NCBI GenBank assembly: GCA_963714795.1
Contig: CAVQPS010000008.1
Span: 124,001 to 188,000 of the forward strand
Origin: DATIXJ01 sp963714795
Lineage (GTDB): Bacteria > Bacteroidota > Ignavibacteria > UBA10030 > SZUA-254
Direction: 5' to 3'
Length of the DNA stretch: 64,000 bases
Positions 15,768-25,899 of this stretch are shown piece after piece. Under the pieces are notes generated by a model that saw only the letters and a program-made list of their open reading frames with translations, had not been told where the DNA came from and searched no databases. How positions within the stretch are numbered: the stretch's first letter is position 1; every line of letters starts with the position of its first letter. The position numbers and the translations under genes are program-made.

Positions 15768-16478
15768 CTAATTCTGACAACATGATTGATGTAATCCACC
15801 CATCGGAATAAATCCGAGAAAAGGAACATGTAATCCGCGCAAAACGAGTATAATCCCCATCAATACGATCGTCAGCGCTGCCAGCATCTCCGCTCTTTTG
15901 CGAACTTTCATCGAAAAAAATGATGTAAATCCTCCGAGTAGCATCAATGACGGCGCCATCCCGGCACCGAACACACCCATGGTAAGTGCGCCGTTCACGG
16001 CACTGCCTGCCGTGGCAGCTTTGGCAAGCATGGCGTACAATAAACCACACGGCAAAATGGGCGTCAGAAATCCGAGAGAGAATTTTGACCATGAGGATTT
16101 TCCCCGTATCAACATGCCGTGAATCCTGCCGATGCCGAAAGCATTTCCACCGAACGAAAGCATTGCCGGAAGAGGAAGTATCCCAAGCATTGCGAATCCG
16201 GCGATGATCATGATGACGCCGCTCAGAACGGAAACGCTCTCAGCAACCTTTTCAAACCCGGACAGTGTCATTCCCAACATACCGGCAATACCACCGAGCA
16301 AAGCGTACGAAAGAATTCTTCCGCCATTATATGCAGCATGAAGCTTGATCGGGTTGGTTTTGATCGGCGCAACGTTTGGGGTTGGGACTGAATAGGCAAG
16401 CACGATCGCGCCGCACATTCCAACGCAATGCAGACTTGTCAATAAACCCGTTAGAAATATGAACCCGTAATCGATCAC
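15768..16478 (-). CDS. TauE/SafE-like (UreH/DsbD-like) membrane protein
   Basis: A 236-residue membrane protein with about six spans. It opens with FLTGLLTSLHCVGMCGAIVL, the LHCxGMCG signature of COG2836 proteins, and has a paired block LGFLTPILPCGLLYAML at about 136-152. The two cysteine-containing blocks resemble the DsbD/CcdA core. Members are often encoded next to ccoG/ccoI and are thought to move copper or reducing equivalents for oxidase assembly; the usual name sulfite exporter is by fold only. Its ATG overlaps the pentaheme cytochrome stop (16475-16478). A His/Cys tail (LHQSCCQN) could bind metal. Confidence 0.82.
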   Translation of the reverse strand: MIDYGFIFLTGLLTSLHCVGMCGAIVLAYSVPTPNVAPIKTNPIKLHAAYNGGRILSYALLGGIAGMLGMTLSGFEKVAESVSVLSGVIMIIAGFAMLGILPLPAMLSFGGNAFGIGRIHGMLIRGKSSWSKFSLGFLTPILPCGLLYAMLAKAATAGSAVNGALTMGVFGAGMAPSLMLLGGFTSFFSMKVRKRAEMLAALTIVLMGIILVLRGLHVPFLGFIPMGGLHQSCCQN

Positions 16479-17608
16479 TTCATTGCCTGGGCAGCAGTGT
16501 CAGGGGGTTTTGCGTAGACGACAGAGTTGTCGACTTCCAGTTTCTGTAATGATTCGAGATACAAAGCAAGAGCTTCAAGTTCGGTCTTGGAGTATTTGAA
16601 ATCCGGCATGACCGATCCGCCGACCAGCGATCGCGGATTGATGTGATGCTGAATCATCCATTCTTTCGTCCGGATCAATCCGTACACGCTTAAATCGGGG
16701 CCAATTTTTCCGCCGGCACCGTTGATCGTGTGGCAGGCGTCGCAATGCTTGTTGTCGAAGACGAGTTTGCCGGATTCGACCGTCACCGGTACCTCGGCAG
16801 GCTGTGCAGTTTTCCAAGCTTTCAATTCATTGTATCGCTCAACCGGACCTTTCATGAGGTTCTCACCGGTAAGACTTTTTAAGTAAATGGTCAATGCCCG
16901 AACCTCGTCCTTGGTCAGCGAAAAGGTCGGCATCATCGATTCAAAATTATTCGCTTTCGGATTACGAAGCGCTTCTTCAAGGTATGCCAAATTCCATTTC
17001 GCACCGACGCCGGTAAGTTCGGGACCGATCTTCCCGTCGGATAGTCCTTCAATCTTATGACAGCCGTAACACGATTTCTTGAAGAACAGTTCGGCGCCGA
17101 GATGCAGTTTCGGTGTCTCGTTCAGATTCACACCATGACATTTTGCGCAACCGGACTCGATGTAATCGCCGCGCAGGAGCGGTTCCATCCAGAACTTTCC
17201 TTCACCGTGTGCGTCGACCGTCGCAAGACCGCGTCCGTTGCCGTCGTGACATGTCGTACAGCCGAATGTTCTGTACGGATGATTGCCTGCAATCTTGGGA
17301 TGTGTGCGGTACGGCTGAGGCGCATCGCGGAACCGATCATCGTCGATTCCGGCATGACAGGTCATACACCGGTCGACTCGTTCTCGTCCGAACCCCGTCG
17401 TGATGATCTGATCGATACGCGGTGAACGTTCCTCGAGCACTTTTTTCATCGTGGGATCGGAAGTTTTTTCGATCACCATTTTCAGATATTCGGCTTGATA
17501 CGTCCGCCATTCGGTCTGATAATTTTTCAGCATGATGAACCCGTTGCCGAGCAGTAAAAACAACCCGCCGACAATAAGTGCGATTTTCATTTTGATGCCG
17601 ATGTGCAT
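16475..17608 (-). CDS. Pentaheme c-type cytochrome of the bc complex operon
   Basis: A 377-residue protein with an uncleaved N-terminal anchor (about residues 8-25) and five CxxCH haem motifs: CMTCH (about 81), CTTCH (117), CAKCH (154), CYGCH (180) and CDACH (292). The last two belong to canonical cytochrome c domains followed by MMPTF and VMPDF methionine loops; the first three are closely spaced, as in multihaem electron-transfer modules. It follows the cytochrome b subunits and probably replaces cytochrome c1 in a quinol-oxidising complex. GGAGAGATT precedes the ATG. Confidence 0.88.
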   Translation of the reverse strand: MHIGIKMKIALIVGGLFLLLGNGFIMLKNYQTEWRTYQAEYLKMVIEKTSDPTMKKVLEERSPRIDQIITTGFGRERVDRCMTCHAGIDDDRFRDAPQPYRTHPKIAGNHPYRTFGCTTCHDGNGRGLATVDAHGEGKFWMEPLLRGDYIESGCAKCHGVNLNETPKLHLGAELFFKKSCYGCHKIEGLSDGKIGPELTGVGAKWNLAYLEEALRNPKANNFESMMPTFSLTKDEVRALTIYLKSLTGENLMKGPVERYNELKAWKTAQPAEVPVTVESGKLVFDNKHCDACHTINGAGGKIGPDLSVYGLIRTKEWMIQHHINPRSLVGGSVMPDFKYSKTELEALALYLESLQKLEVDNSVVYAKPPDTAAQAMK

Positions 17609-17635
17609 AATCTCTCCGTAATCGTATTGATGAAA

Positions 17636-18172
17636 TCAATGTCCGCTTGTTTGTTCCCATGGGATAACGAATCCCCAGTTCGGTCCGCGGAAATACATTC
17701 CCACAACAATGAGAATTCCCATGAGAATGAGGAATGTCAGAAACAGGCCGTTTGCAAGCCACCGTTCTTTGGCGAACCAGATACCGATGCCGACTTTTTT
17801 CCTGTCGATGTAGGGAACGAGAGCGAGGGCGAGAACGATCAATGTCGGAATCACTACGCCGCCGATAAAAGCAGAATAACTGACAAGTTCCTGCAAGCCC
17901 AAAAAATACCAAGGCGCTTTTGCCGGGTTCGGGGGATGATTGGGATTGGCAATTTCTTCCAACGGAGCGTTGAACAAAAATGCTGCTATCAGCAAACACC
18001 CGGCGATAATGACGAAAACGACAAGTTCGCGAACGAGCAAATGGGGCCAGGAGTAAACCATATCATCGGGTGACTGACCGACCGTCGGTTTGGTCCCTTT
18101 TACCAACTCCATCAGGCCGTACGTTTTGTTTGCATCTTTGGGATAGACGTGTGTGGTATCGACTTCTTTCAT
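17636..18172 (-). CDS. Cytochrome b C-terminal subunit (subunit IV/PetD-like)
   Basis: A 178-residue protein with three membrane spans. The block NHPPNPAKAPWYFLGLQELV (about residues 77-96) contains the PEW-like quinol-site element, here PAKAPWYFLGLQE, typical of the PetD/QcrC-type second half of cytochrome b. It overlaps the upstream cytochrome b gene by four bases, so the b subunit is split as in b6f and Gram-positive bc complexes. Confidence 0.88.
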   Translation of the reverse strand: MKEVDTTHVYPKDANKTYGLMELVKGTKPTVGQSPDDMVYSWPHLLVRELVVFVIIAGCLLIAAFLFNAPLEEIANPNHPPNPAKAPWYFLGLQELVSYSAFIGGVVIPTLIVLALALVPYIDRKKVGIGIWFAKERWLANGLFLTFLILMGILIVVGMYFRGPNWGFVIPWEQTSGH

Positions 18173-18924
18173 GACTTCGCTCCTTTTGTTGCCGGGGGGA
18201 TGTCGTTATCATTCGGATGGGAAAGGCCGCCGTCTTTCCGGATTCTCCAGAAATGAATCGCAAGAAAAATCGAGAGGAGTCCCGGAAGAATGACGACGTG
18301 GAGGACATAGAAACGAACGAGCGCTTCCTGTCCGACATTATCCGAACCAAGCAGAAATTTTCGGATCGGTTCACCGAGAATCGGTGCATAGCCGGCAATG
18401 GATGTCCCGACAGTGATTGCCCAGAACGCTAATTGGTCCCACGGCAATAAATATCCGGTGAATGAAAGCCCCAGCGTGAGCAGAAGAAGTATGATGCCGA
18501 TGACCCAGTTGAATTCTCTCGGCGGTTTGTAGGCGCCGGTGAAAAACACGCGCGCCATGTGCAGAACGGCAATGAACACCATGGCTTCTGCCGACCACTT
18601 ATGAACGTTGCGCAAAACGAAACCGAAGTCGACGGACGAACGAAGATCGAGCATTCTGCCGTACGCTTCTGTTGCCGACGGGAAGTAATAAAACATCAGC
18701 CACACACCGGTGAATATCAGATTCAGGAACAGGCATGTCGCAATCACGCCGAGCCCGAAGGTGTACGTGAATTTAAGCGAGTGTTTGGAGACTTTTACGG
18801 GATGAATGTGGAGGAAAAGATTGTTGAAGACGGCATAGGATGCGCCTTCCGCATCCTCGGGCATCTTTCCGTAACGAAAAACAGAACGGTAAATATTATT
18901 GAAAAATTTTGTCGGTGCATTCAT
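18169..18924 (-). CDS. Cytochrome b N-terminal subunit (b6-like)
   Basis: A 251-residue di-haem cytochrome b6-type protein. It has four spans, with the haem histidines in HKWSAEAMVFIAVLHMARVF (about 108-127) and in YVLHVVILPGLLSIFLAIHF (about 206-225). The block GYLLPWDQLAFWAITVGTSI is the classical b-type GxxLPWDQ motif. It oxidises quinol together with the Rieske protein. It is translationally coupled to the subunit IV gene. Confidence 0.93.
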   Translation of the reverse strand: MNAPTKFFNNIYRSVFRYGKMPEDAEGASYAVFNNLFLHIHPVKVSKHSLKFTYTFGLGVIATCLFLNLIFTGVWLMFYYFPSATEAYGRMLDLRSSVDFGFVLRNVHKWSAEAMVFIAVLHMARVFFTGAYKPPREFNWVIGIILLLLTLGLSFTGYLLPWDQLAFWAITVGTSIAGYAPILGEPIRKFLLGSDNVGQEALVRFYVLHVVILPGLLSIFLAIHFWRIRKDGGLSHPNDNDIPPATKGAKS

Positions 18925-18985
18925 AAGATTGTCCTTCGTTCAGAACAGTTGGTAAATCGTTCCATACCGGTGTGCGGTGACCGCA

Positions 18986-19462
18986 TCACACTTTAAAATA
19001 AGTTCCTGGGGGAACTTTTACAGATTTGTCGATCTCTAATTCGCCGTTGGGCGCGACGCTGACCTGATACCAGTTTAACGGAGCAGGTGCCGGTCCGCCG
19101 GTAACGAAGCCATCGTTATCGAACTGACTGCCGTGACAGGGGCACGAAAAGCCGGCGTCTGAAACGGCAACCGTGCACCCAAGATGCGTGCATTTCAAGG
19201 AGATTGCTGCAAATCCTTGCCTGTCGCGCACAATGACAATGCGATCATTTTCGAGAATCTCTTTGATGCCTTCTTTATAATTTTCTGGTTTTCCGGCAAG
19301 AATACGCGAGGGGGGACCATAGTCAACCGCGGGTTTGAGATACAGCAGATTGCCCAGCGCTGCAAGTCCTCCCGAAAGTGCAATGCCGATCCAGCCCAGC
19401 GTGGTCAAAAAAGTCCGGCGGTCGATTTCCGGTTGCTGCATGCGAACATTTTTCTTTTTCAC
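18986..19462 (-). CDS. Rieske [2Fe-2S] protein of the bc complex
   Basis: A 158-residue protein with a twin-arginine type anchor (DRRTFLTTLGWIGIALSGG, about residues 14-32) and the Rieske cluster motifs CTHLGC (about 91-96) and CPCHGS (about 108-113). The GTG at 19462 is taken as start because AAAGGAG lies seven bases before it; the frame is open upstream without a better site. Shuttles electrons from quinol to the c-type haems. Confidence 0.92.
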   Translation of the reverse strand: MKKKNVRMQQPEIDRRTFLTTLGWIGIALSGGLAALGNLLYLKPAVDYGPPSRILAGKPENYKEGIKEILENDRIVIVRDRQGFAAISLKCTHLGCTVAVSDAGFSCPCHGSQFDNDGFVTGGPAPAPLNWYQVSVAPNGELEIDKSVKVPPGTYFKV

Positions 19463-19507
19463 TGAAATACTCCTTTGACTCTTACATTGCAAGTGAGGGG
19501 ATATTCA

Positions 19508-19651
19508 TCAATCCGGCTCTCTCAGCATTTGATATTTCGGTTCTTCGATATCTTTGAATTGATTTGATCTTGCCGCATAGACAAAACCGAGCGCAAACAC
19601 GACGCCTAATGCGACACTGAGAAATACCAAAAGATACAGTGATACCAGCAT
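19508..19651 (-). CDS. ccoS: cbb3-type cytochrome oxidase assembly protein CcoS
   Basis: A 47-residue protein with one N-terminal membrane span (SLYLLVFLSVALGVVFALGF) followed by YAARSNQFKDIEEPKYQMLR, which corresponds to the conserved CcoS pattern (WAxxSGQFDDLExPxxRIL). CcoS is needed for insertion of haem and copper cofactors into the oxidase. AAAGGAAAGTCATT supports the ATG at 19651. It is placed far from ccoNO, between the flavoprotein and the Rieske gene, tying the bc and cbb3 parts into one unit. Confidence 0.82.
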   Translation of the reverse strand: MLVSLYLLVFLSVALGVVFALGFVYAARSNQFKDIEEPKYQMLREPD

Positions 19652-19668
19652 AATGACTTTCCTTTCCG

Positions 19669-21555
19669 TTATACAACTGAAAATTGTTGCTGATAGGCGA
19701 AATGTTCCATTGTGACCGCACCGGTCGGACATCGCTTCGCGCAATATCCACAGCGGATGCAGAGTTCTTCGTCTTTCAGCATGACCGAACCGGAGCGTTT
19801 TACTGCGTCGAGTCCTTCCCGTTCCGATAATTCGCGAATGTTGATACCATAGCGTTGCTGAAGAGCTTTTTCAAGCCGTGGTTCAAGTTCGATTTGCGAA
19901 AGGGGAACCAGTGCGAGACAATATGTCGGACATACATCCACACAGCCGTTGCACAGAACGCAGAGTTCACCGTTGAAAATTGTATTGATATGACACTTCA
20001 GACATCGTTCTCCCTGTTCTTTGGCGACGCCTTCTTCATAATTCACCTCGACAATTTTTTGTGTTGTCGCACGGATGGTTGGCTCAAGTGATGGAGGATT
20101 GACTCGATCGAGTTGTAAATATCCTTCATACATCTGATGTTGGAGAGCCGGCAATTCAAAATTGCCGCGGCGTTCTTCCTGTATGTCTTTCTTCCGCAAA
20201 TATTCGTCGATGGAAATTGCTGCCCGTTGTCCGGATGCCACGGCATTGATGAACAGTTTTGCACCTTCGGCAGCATCGCCGCAGGCAAATATATCGGGAA
20301 CATTCGTGCGTTTTGTCGTCTGGTCGATTTTTATGATACCGCGTTCGAGAACAAGCTCCGGAACATCTTTGACGAATGCATCGTCAATAGTCTGGCCGAT
20401 AGACAACATAACGGTGTCGGCAGGAATGATTTCTCCGGGTGCATCATCAAAAGTGGGATTGAATCTGCCGTTTTCGTCGAAAACGGATTTCACTTTGCGG
20501 GTTGCAAGTCCTGTCACTTTCCCGTTTTCACCGATAATTTCCAGCGGACCGCGTGATGGATGAAGTGAAACGCCTTCTTCCATGCCTTCATGAATTTCAA
20601 TTTCGTCGGCGGGCATTTCTTCGCGGGATTCGAGGCAAACAAGATGAACTTCTTTTGCACCGGATCGTAAAGCCATGCGTGATGAGTCAGCCGCTTCATA
20701 AAAGTCCTGGGCTTCCGATCGGAATGTTCCGCCGGCGCGAACTGCGGAGCGGGCAACATCAAATGCGACATTTCCGCCGCCGATGACAACGACTTTTTCA
20801 CCGAGTTTTACTTCTTCACCCATGTTGACCTGTTTCAGAAAATCGATGCCGTGGACAACTCCTTCCAGTTCAACTCCTTTGATAGGAAGATTGCGTCCGC
20901 GTTGAAGTCCGGCGGCAATCAGGATTGCTTCAAATGCTTGCGACCGGAGCTGCGGTATGGTAATATCTTTGCCGACACGCGTGTTCGTCTTCAGCTCGAT
21001 GCCGAGACTGAGGATCGCCTGAATTTCCATCTGCACAAGATCACGCGGCAAACGATACGTCGGAACGCCGGTCATCAACATGCCGCCGGCAATCGGTCCG
21101 GCTTCAAACACGGTGACTTTGTAACCGAGAAGTGATAAATCATGTGCGGCGGTAAATCCGGCAACGCCGCCGCCGATGACGGCAATTTTCGTTCCGGCTT
21201 TCGGGTTATTTGCATCGCGGCGGGCTTCAGAAAATTCGATGGTCTTTTCGGGGTTTCCCGATTCGACGCCGTGTTGTTCGGTGACGAACCGTTTCAAAGC
21301 GCGGATCGTTATCGAGTCGTCGATACTTCCGCGGCGGCATTCCACTTCACACGGAGCGCCGCACACTCTTCCGCAAATAGACGCAAACGGGTTCGGCGCG
21401 CGGGCGATTGTATAGGCATCGAAGTAACGTCCTTCGGCAATCGCGATGACGTACCCGCGTGCATCGGTCCGCACGGGACAACCCCATTGGCATTTGATCT
21501 GTCTCTGCCAGTATTCGATATCGGGAATTTCTACACGGAATTTTTGAGATGCCAT
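19669..21555 (-). CDS. GltD-like FAD/NAD(P) oxidoreductase with C-terminal ferredoxin domain
   Basis: A 628-residue flavoprotein related to the small subunit of glutamate synthase. The N-terminal Fe-S domain carries CQWGCPVRTD and ICGRVCGAPCEVEC (about 23-73). It is followed by an FAD site AVIGGGVAGFTAAHD (about 126-140), an NAD(P) site VVIGGGNVAFDVARSA (about 260-275) and a closing FAD motif IFACGDAAEG. The C-terminus has two 4Fe-4S motifs, CVLCNGCVDVCPT and CIRCGYCAKRCPTG. Such fusions move electrons between NAD(P)H and ferredoxin or a membrane acceptor. Lying directly after the Rrf2 gene and before ccoS, it probably feeds or balances the respiratory chain; glutamate synthesis is unlikely without a large subunit nearby. 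Confidence 0.85.
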   Translation of the reverse strand: MASQKFRVEIPDIEYWQRQIKCQWGCPVRTDARGYVIAIAEGRYFDAYTIARAPNPFASICGRVCGAPCEVECRRGSIDDSITIRALKRFVTEQHGVESGNPEKTIEFSEARRDANNPKAGTKIAVIGGGVAGFTAAHDLSLLGYKVTVFEAGPIAGGMLMTGVPTYRLPRDLVQMEIQAILSLGIELKTNTRVGKDITIPQLRSQAFEAILIAAGLQRGRNLPIKGVELEGVVHGIDFLKQVNMGEEVKLGEKVVVIGGGNVAFDVARSAVRAGGTFRSEAQDFYEAADSSRMALRSGAKEVHLVCLESREEMPADEIEIHEGMEEGVSLHPSRGPLEIIGENGKVTGLATRKVKSVFDENGRFNPTFDDAPGEIIPADTVMLSIGQTIDDAFVKDVPELVLERGIIKIDQTTKRTNVPDIFACGDAAEGAKLFINAVASGQRAAISIDEYLRKKDIQEERRGNFELPALQHQMYEGYLQLDRVNPPSLEPTIRATTQKIVEVNYEEGVAKEQGERCLKCHINTIFNGELCVLCNGCVDVCPTYCLALVPLSQIELEPRLEKALQQRYGINIRELSEREGLDAVKRSGSVMLKDEELCIRCGYCAKRCPTGAVTMEHFAYQQQFSVV

Positions 21556-21566
21556 ACTGTTTACTG

Positions 21567-22046
21567 TTAAGATGCTTGTACGATTGTTGCAGCAGAGAAA
21601 AACCTATTTTTGTGCGCGGCTTTCACATGGGAAAGCTGAGCGGCATTGCTCGAAGCAATTTCTGCAAGAGACCGTTTGCTGAGAATATATCTCATCGCTT
21701 CCTGTGCTTCGCACCAAACGGTATGAACCGCACACCATGCAGTTTGTGTGCAACATTCCGGCCCGATCAAACACTTATTTAAAAATATTTTTCCTTCGAT
21801 CGCTTCGATTACATCGAGTAGGGTTAATTTTTCCGCAGGAATGGCGAGCCGCACTCCGCCATTCGTTCCCCGCCGGGAATGAACGAGTCCCATCTTAACC
21901 AGGTGGGCAATAATTTTTCTGAGAAAATTTTCCGAAATTTCCCACTCTTCGGAAATCTCCGATATCGGCGTAACTGTTCCGAATGGTTTCGAAGCCAAAC
22001 CGACCATCGCTCGCACCGCATATTCACCGGTCATTGTCAGTTGCAT
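21567..22046 (-). CDS. Rrf2 family transcriptional regulator with Fe-S ligand cysteines
   Basis: A 159-residue winged-helix regulator. It opens MQLTMTGEYAVRAMVGLASK, has the recognition helix region ISEEWEISENFLRKIIAHLV (about 37-56) and the wing GLVHSRRGTNGGVRLA. The cluster-binding loop LNKCLIGPECCTQTAWC (about 91-107) has several cysteines, as in IscR/NsrR-type sensors of Fe-S, NO or redox state. AAAGGAAACGAT precedes ATG 22046. It is the first gene of the respiratory operon, 11 bases before the flavoprotein gene, and is the likely regulator of the whole set. Confidence 0.9.
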   Translation of the reverse strand: MQLTMTGEYAVRAMVGLASKPFGTVTPISEISEEWEISENFLRKIIAHLVKMGLVHSRRGTNGGVRLAIPAEKLTLLDVIEAIEGKIFLNKCLIGPECCTQTAWCAVHTVWCEAQEAMRYILSKRSLAEIASSNAAQLSHVKAAHKNRFFSAATIVQAS

Positions 22047-22188
22047 ATCGTTTCCTTTTGTATTCAATCGAAATAATTTTAGCAATCTTGATGCCAAAAG
22101 GGAGTGCTTTGGTAACATTGAAATTGATGATTTTAACTGCATAATGAAACCTCATGTCGAAAAAGTTTTCATGATTGAGAAAAAATGG

Positions 22189-22209
22189 CAAATCTTTTTA
22201 AAAGATTTG
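22189..22209. promoter_or_regulatory. Perfect 21-bp palindrome, candidate operator upstream of the Rrf2 gene
   Basis: Arms CAAATCTTTT and AAAAGATTTG around a central T, 143 bases before the Rrf2 start. The 290 bases between the Rrf2 gene and the terminator at 22335 hold no gene and must carry the operon promoter. A perfect AT-rich palindrome of this size is the sort of site bound by a dimeric winged-helix regulator; autoregulation by the Rrf2 protein is an inference. Confidence 0.5.
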
Positions 22210-22334
22210 AAAAATTAATTGATGGTTTTAATCTCGTTATTTATAAAAAGGGAATGCTATGATCGTAAAATGTGTGGTGTGCCGGCGGTTGAAAATATAA
22301 AACTGAAGGAAGGCTTCGGTCAGATCGAAAAAAC

Positions 22335-22368
22335 AAAAACCCCGGCCTGAAACTTGCCGGGGTTTTTT
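22335..22368 (-). terminator. Strong terminator hairpin, active in both directions
   Basis: AAAAACCCCGGC-CTGAAACTT-GCCGGGGTTTTTT: a 12-base stem flanked by A and T runs, 23 bases after the stop of the leftward T9SS gene. On the minus strand the A run becomes the U tract. It isolates the T9SS gene from the Rrf2-led operon that starts just beyond. Confidence 0.9.
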
Positions 22369-22390
22369 ATCTTCGGTGAACCGGAGAAGT

Positions 22391-25300
22391 TTATTTGATC
22401 AAAGCCATTTTTTTCATTTGTACGAAAGTTCTACTCGGATCGGCGATGCTCGTTGCTTCAAGTCGATAAAAATAAATTCCCGACGCAACGAGACCGGCGT
22501 TCCATGTTGCAGTCTGGTAGCCGGCGCTGACGATGCCATCAGTGAGTGTCGCTACGGTTTGTCCGAGAAGATTGAAAACAGTTAGCCGGACCTTGCTGTC
22601 AGCCGGCAACGCGTAGCTCAAAGTCGTTGTAGGGTTGAACGGATTCGGATAATTCTGCTCCAGTGCAAAATCCTTCGGAAGATCAGCCTTCGTCTCATTG
22701 ATGGATGGCGGTGACGGAGGCAAATCATCGGTTGGTACAATATTGATATAACCGGCATCAAAGTTTTTTGACAGAGAAGCACCGGAACTCGTAGAAAGGA
22801 TAAGTGTGCCCGGCTGGCTTGCTTTTACCCAGTATCCCTTTCCCGGATAAATTGTATCCGATATTTTATAACTTCCGCTGTAGCCGAAAAATTTACTGGT
22901 GATCATCCCCGGAGGGTTGCTGAGAATCGATGATGTTGACAAGGGAAGTCCAAGTGAACCGATCAAATTCCATCCGGAATTTACCGAAATGGAATCGGAA
23001 GAAAGCGCTGAACCGCTTATCGTGTCGGTTCTGGCCGATCCGAACTTGATCCAGTATCCGGCGCCGACATTCAATTGATTTTTTATAACATAACCGCTGC
23101 CGTTGTACGCAAAAGCACTGCTGATATGTCCGGGAAAAAGCGCACTTACCGTATCATTGGAAACGACTACCGGCAATGAAATAAGGTTCCACGTATTGCT
23201 CAACGAAAAAACGATGCTGCCGGGATTGGCAGGTCCTCCTTGAAATGATGTAGGAATTTCCCACATGCCTCTGCCGTGTGTGGCGATACGGAGAATACGG
23301 TTGGGATTCTGAATTGCCATATCGAAAACGGCGACAAGAGGTAAACCGGTTCCGTACGGATTCCAGCTCACCCCTCCATCGGAAGAATGATACACGCCGA
23401 TATCTGTTCCGCAATATAATTCGTTTGAGTTCATCGGATCAACGACGAAAGCATTGACGGGAACGTCCGGTACTCCATTTGAAAAAGCTGTCCATGTTCC
23501 GCTCATGAGATTTGTCGTTTTCCAAATATGCTGAAGCGGAGTTGCGATCGTTCCATAACCGTCCAGTGTCACATATGCCGTATTGGAATTATTCGGATCA
23601 ATAACAGTACGTGCTGCATAATATGGCGGCAAAGAGCCGGTGATACTCGTTAGTGTACTGGAACCGGTGGTTGTTGCAAAAACCTCACCATCGCTCAAAC
23701 CCACGATCCTCACATTATCGTTTTGAGGAGAAATGCCGATAGCACTTACCGGAGTTCCTGATGAAAGAGGCCCCTGGCTGACGAGAGGCATGGTTGCGCC
23801 ACGATCGACAGAACGGTACAGCCGGTCGGTTCCAAAATATACCGTATTCGGATTTCCCGGTCCAAGAGCCATCGGTGCATAAAATAGTACACCGTCGGAA
23901 CAACCGATGCCGTTGTTCGACGTTCCTCCGGAGCATCCATAAAAATTACCCCAATTGTTTGTCGTTGTTGCGACCTGGAATCCGATTTGACCGGTAGATC
24001 CAACTGTTCCATTATAAAACGTATGATACATCGTTACATTTGTCGTATCCGTTGCATTCTGATCGATGAGGGAAAACCCACCGTCTCCGCCGACAGATTC
24101 TTCCCAGATGCCGCCGGGTGAAAGATAGTTTGTGCCGTTATCCTGCGTTCCGCCGATAGTGAAATTACGGTCGGTGGGGTGAAGTGCAATGCTCTCGAAT
24201 TGTGTCGCGCTGAAACCGGTCGTATTGAGACTTGTCCAAGTCCCGGCAGAGTTCGTGGATCGAAATACGCCGCCGTCGTTTCCGACATAAATTATATTAT
24301 TCTTCGGCGACGAAGCAATTGCAATGGCATGCATATCCGCATGCAAACCATCGTAACTGTCTGTAAATGTCGAGCCTCCGTCTGTGGATTTCTTCAGTTC
24401 ACTTGCACCGCCTCCGTATCCCGATGCGGAACCGCAGATGTATACGATGTTTGCGTTAGTCGGGTCGACGGCAATGGCAATATCATACCAGCATTGAGGG
24501 TAACAGAAAGCATTCGCTGCAGTCATCTGACCGGACCACGTTTGCCCGCCGTCGGTAGATTTTCTCAACATTCCGTTGGATTCGGCGGTTGCTGCATAGA
24601 TTGTGAAAACGGATCCGGATTTATTACTTCCGAATTTTACGTTCAGCCCGTCAGCTAATAACAATGTTTGGGAAAATGCCGGAGTAGCGGCGAGCGCATT
24701 TGTTGTACTGTAAATTCCCCCCGTGATTCCGAGGGATGTTTGGCCGTATACTGCACAAACAAGATTGTTCGCGTTTCCGGGATCGATGACAGCATCGGTA
24801 ATGATTGAATTCGATCCTGAACCGGTGTTTAAGAGCATGAATGTCGGACTTCCCCCCATTGCATTGGTGGATCGGTAAAGACCCCTTGCCGGTCGGTTGG
24901 GAAACGCATCACCGCTTGTACCGCTCACTCCCGAACTTGTGGCAATGAAAATATTGTTGTCGTTAGACGGATCGACGAGAACATTGTTGATCGAGCGATA
25001 CGCAAGGACATTGTTTGAGCCACCGTCGAGGTAATATGGTCCGAAAAGATTTGCAGAAGTTTCCGCATTCTTAATAATATAAAGTCCGATACCGAAAAAG
25101 CTGTCGAGCGGATAGATTTCCTTCGCCGGTTCCGATGAAAACGGTTGTCGTGTTCATCGGATCAATCGTAATAGCGCCGATGGCAAGACTTGCGGCGTTG
25201 TCGAAAATGGCTGTCCATGTCGATCCGCCGTCAAATGTCCGGTACACACCGCCTTGTGCTGTACCGACGTAAACGGTGTCCGGATGGGTTGGATGAACCG

Positions 25301-25691
25301 CTATTGCTGTGACACGACCGCTTACGGCAAGCGATGAGAGTTCAGTTTGTCCGTTTGGGATTGGTGCAGGACCTATCGGCGTCCATGTAGACGATTGCAA
25401 ACCCAGAGTGCTTTTGGATTGGTTTTTCAATTGGCGGTTCAATTGTTGAAGAGCGCGGATGCGCGGGTTGTTTGCTTCCGGATAAGGCATACCGCGGAGC
25501 CGGCCGATATGTTCGCTTCGTAACCGGAGATATTCTTGCTTGTCCATATTGCCCTGCATGAAGGGAGGCAGGTCGGGATCGGAGCCGAATTGTTCTTTCG
25601 AAGCCGGTTGCGGTGGTGCCGGTGTTTGAGACATCGCGCAAACATGTAGAAGTAAAACAATTACAGAAACACCGAGGACAAAATATTTCAT
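22391..25691 (-). CDS. Secreted BNR/VPS10-type propeller protein with T9SS sorting domain, frameshifted
   Basis: A large exported protein of about 1,099 residues once one surplus base is removed. It has a signal peptide (MKYFVLGVSVIVLLLHVCAMSQ region), a propeller built of Asp-box repeats (TFDGGSTW, STDGGQTW, STDGGSTF, SSDGGVSW), a middle region with W-N-L-I repeats (NTWNLISLPV; SGWNLIGSLG) and a C-terminal Por secretion domain, LEQNYPNPFNPTTTLSYALP to YFYRLEA and KKMALIK. The frame breaks at about 25106, after GTGEGNLSA; the other frame continues smoothly as DSFFGIGLY. Because both sides are intact, an error or very recent mutation is likely. GGAG lies six bases before ATG 25691. Probably displayed or released at the cell surface; ligand unknown. 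Confidence 0.85.
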
Positions 25692-25899
25692 GCTCAACTC
25701 CGTTTATGGTTTATAGTGAAATCCGGTTATTTTCCATCGCATTCGATACGCTCTGTCTACGATCTGCCGAAAAATGCAGGGGAATGGTAGATAAAAAAAT
25801 GCTTATTGTCAAATCGTTTGTATTCAAAAGCAATACGTTAGAGTGTCGAACTTATAGAATTGGTTGAAATGATCAAGTTCCAAAATTAATTTCGAAATG

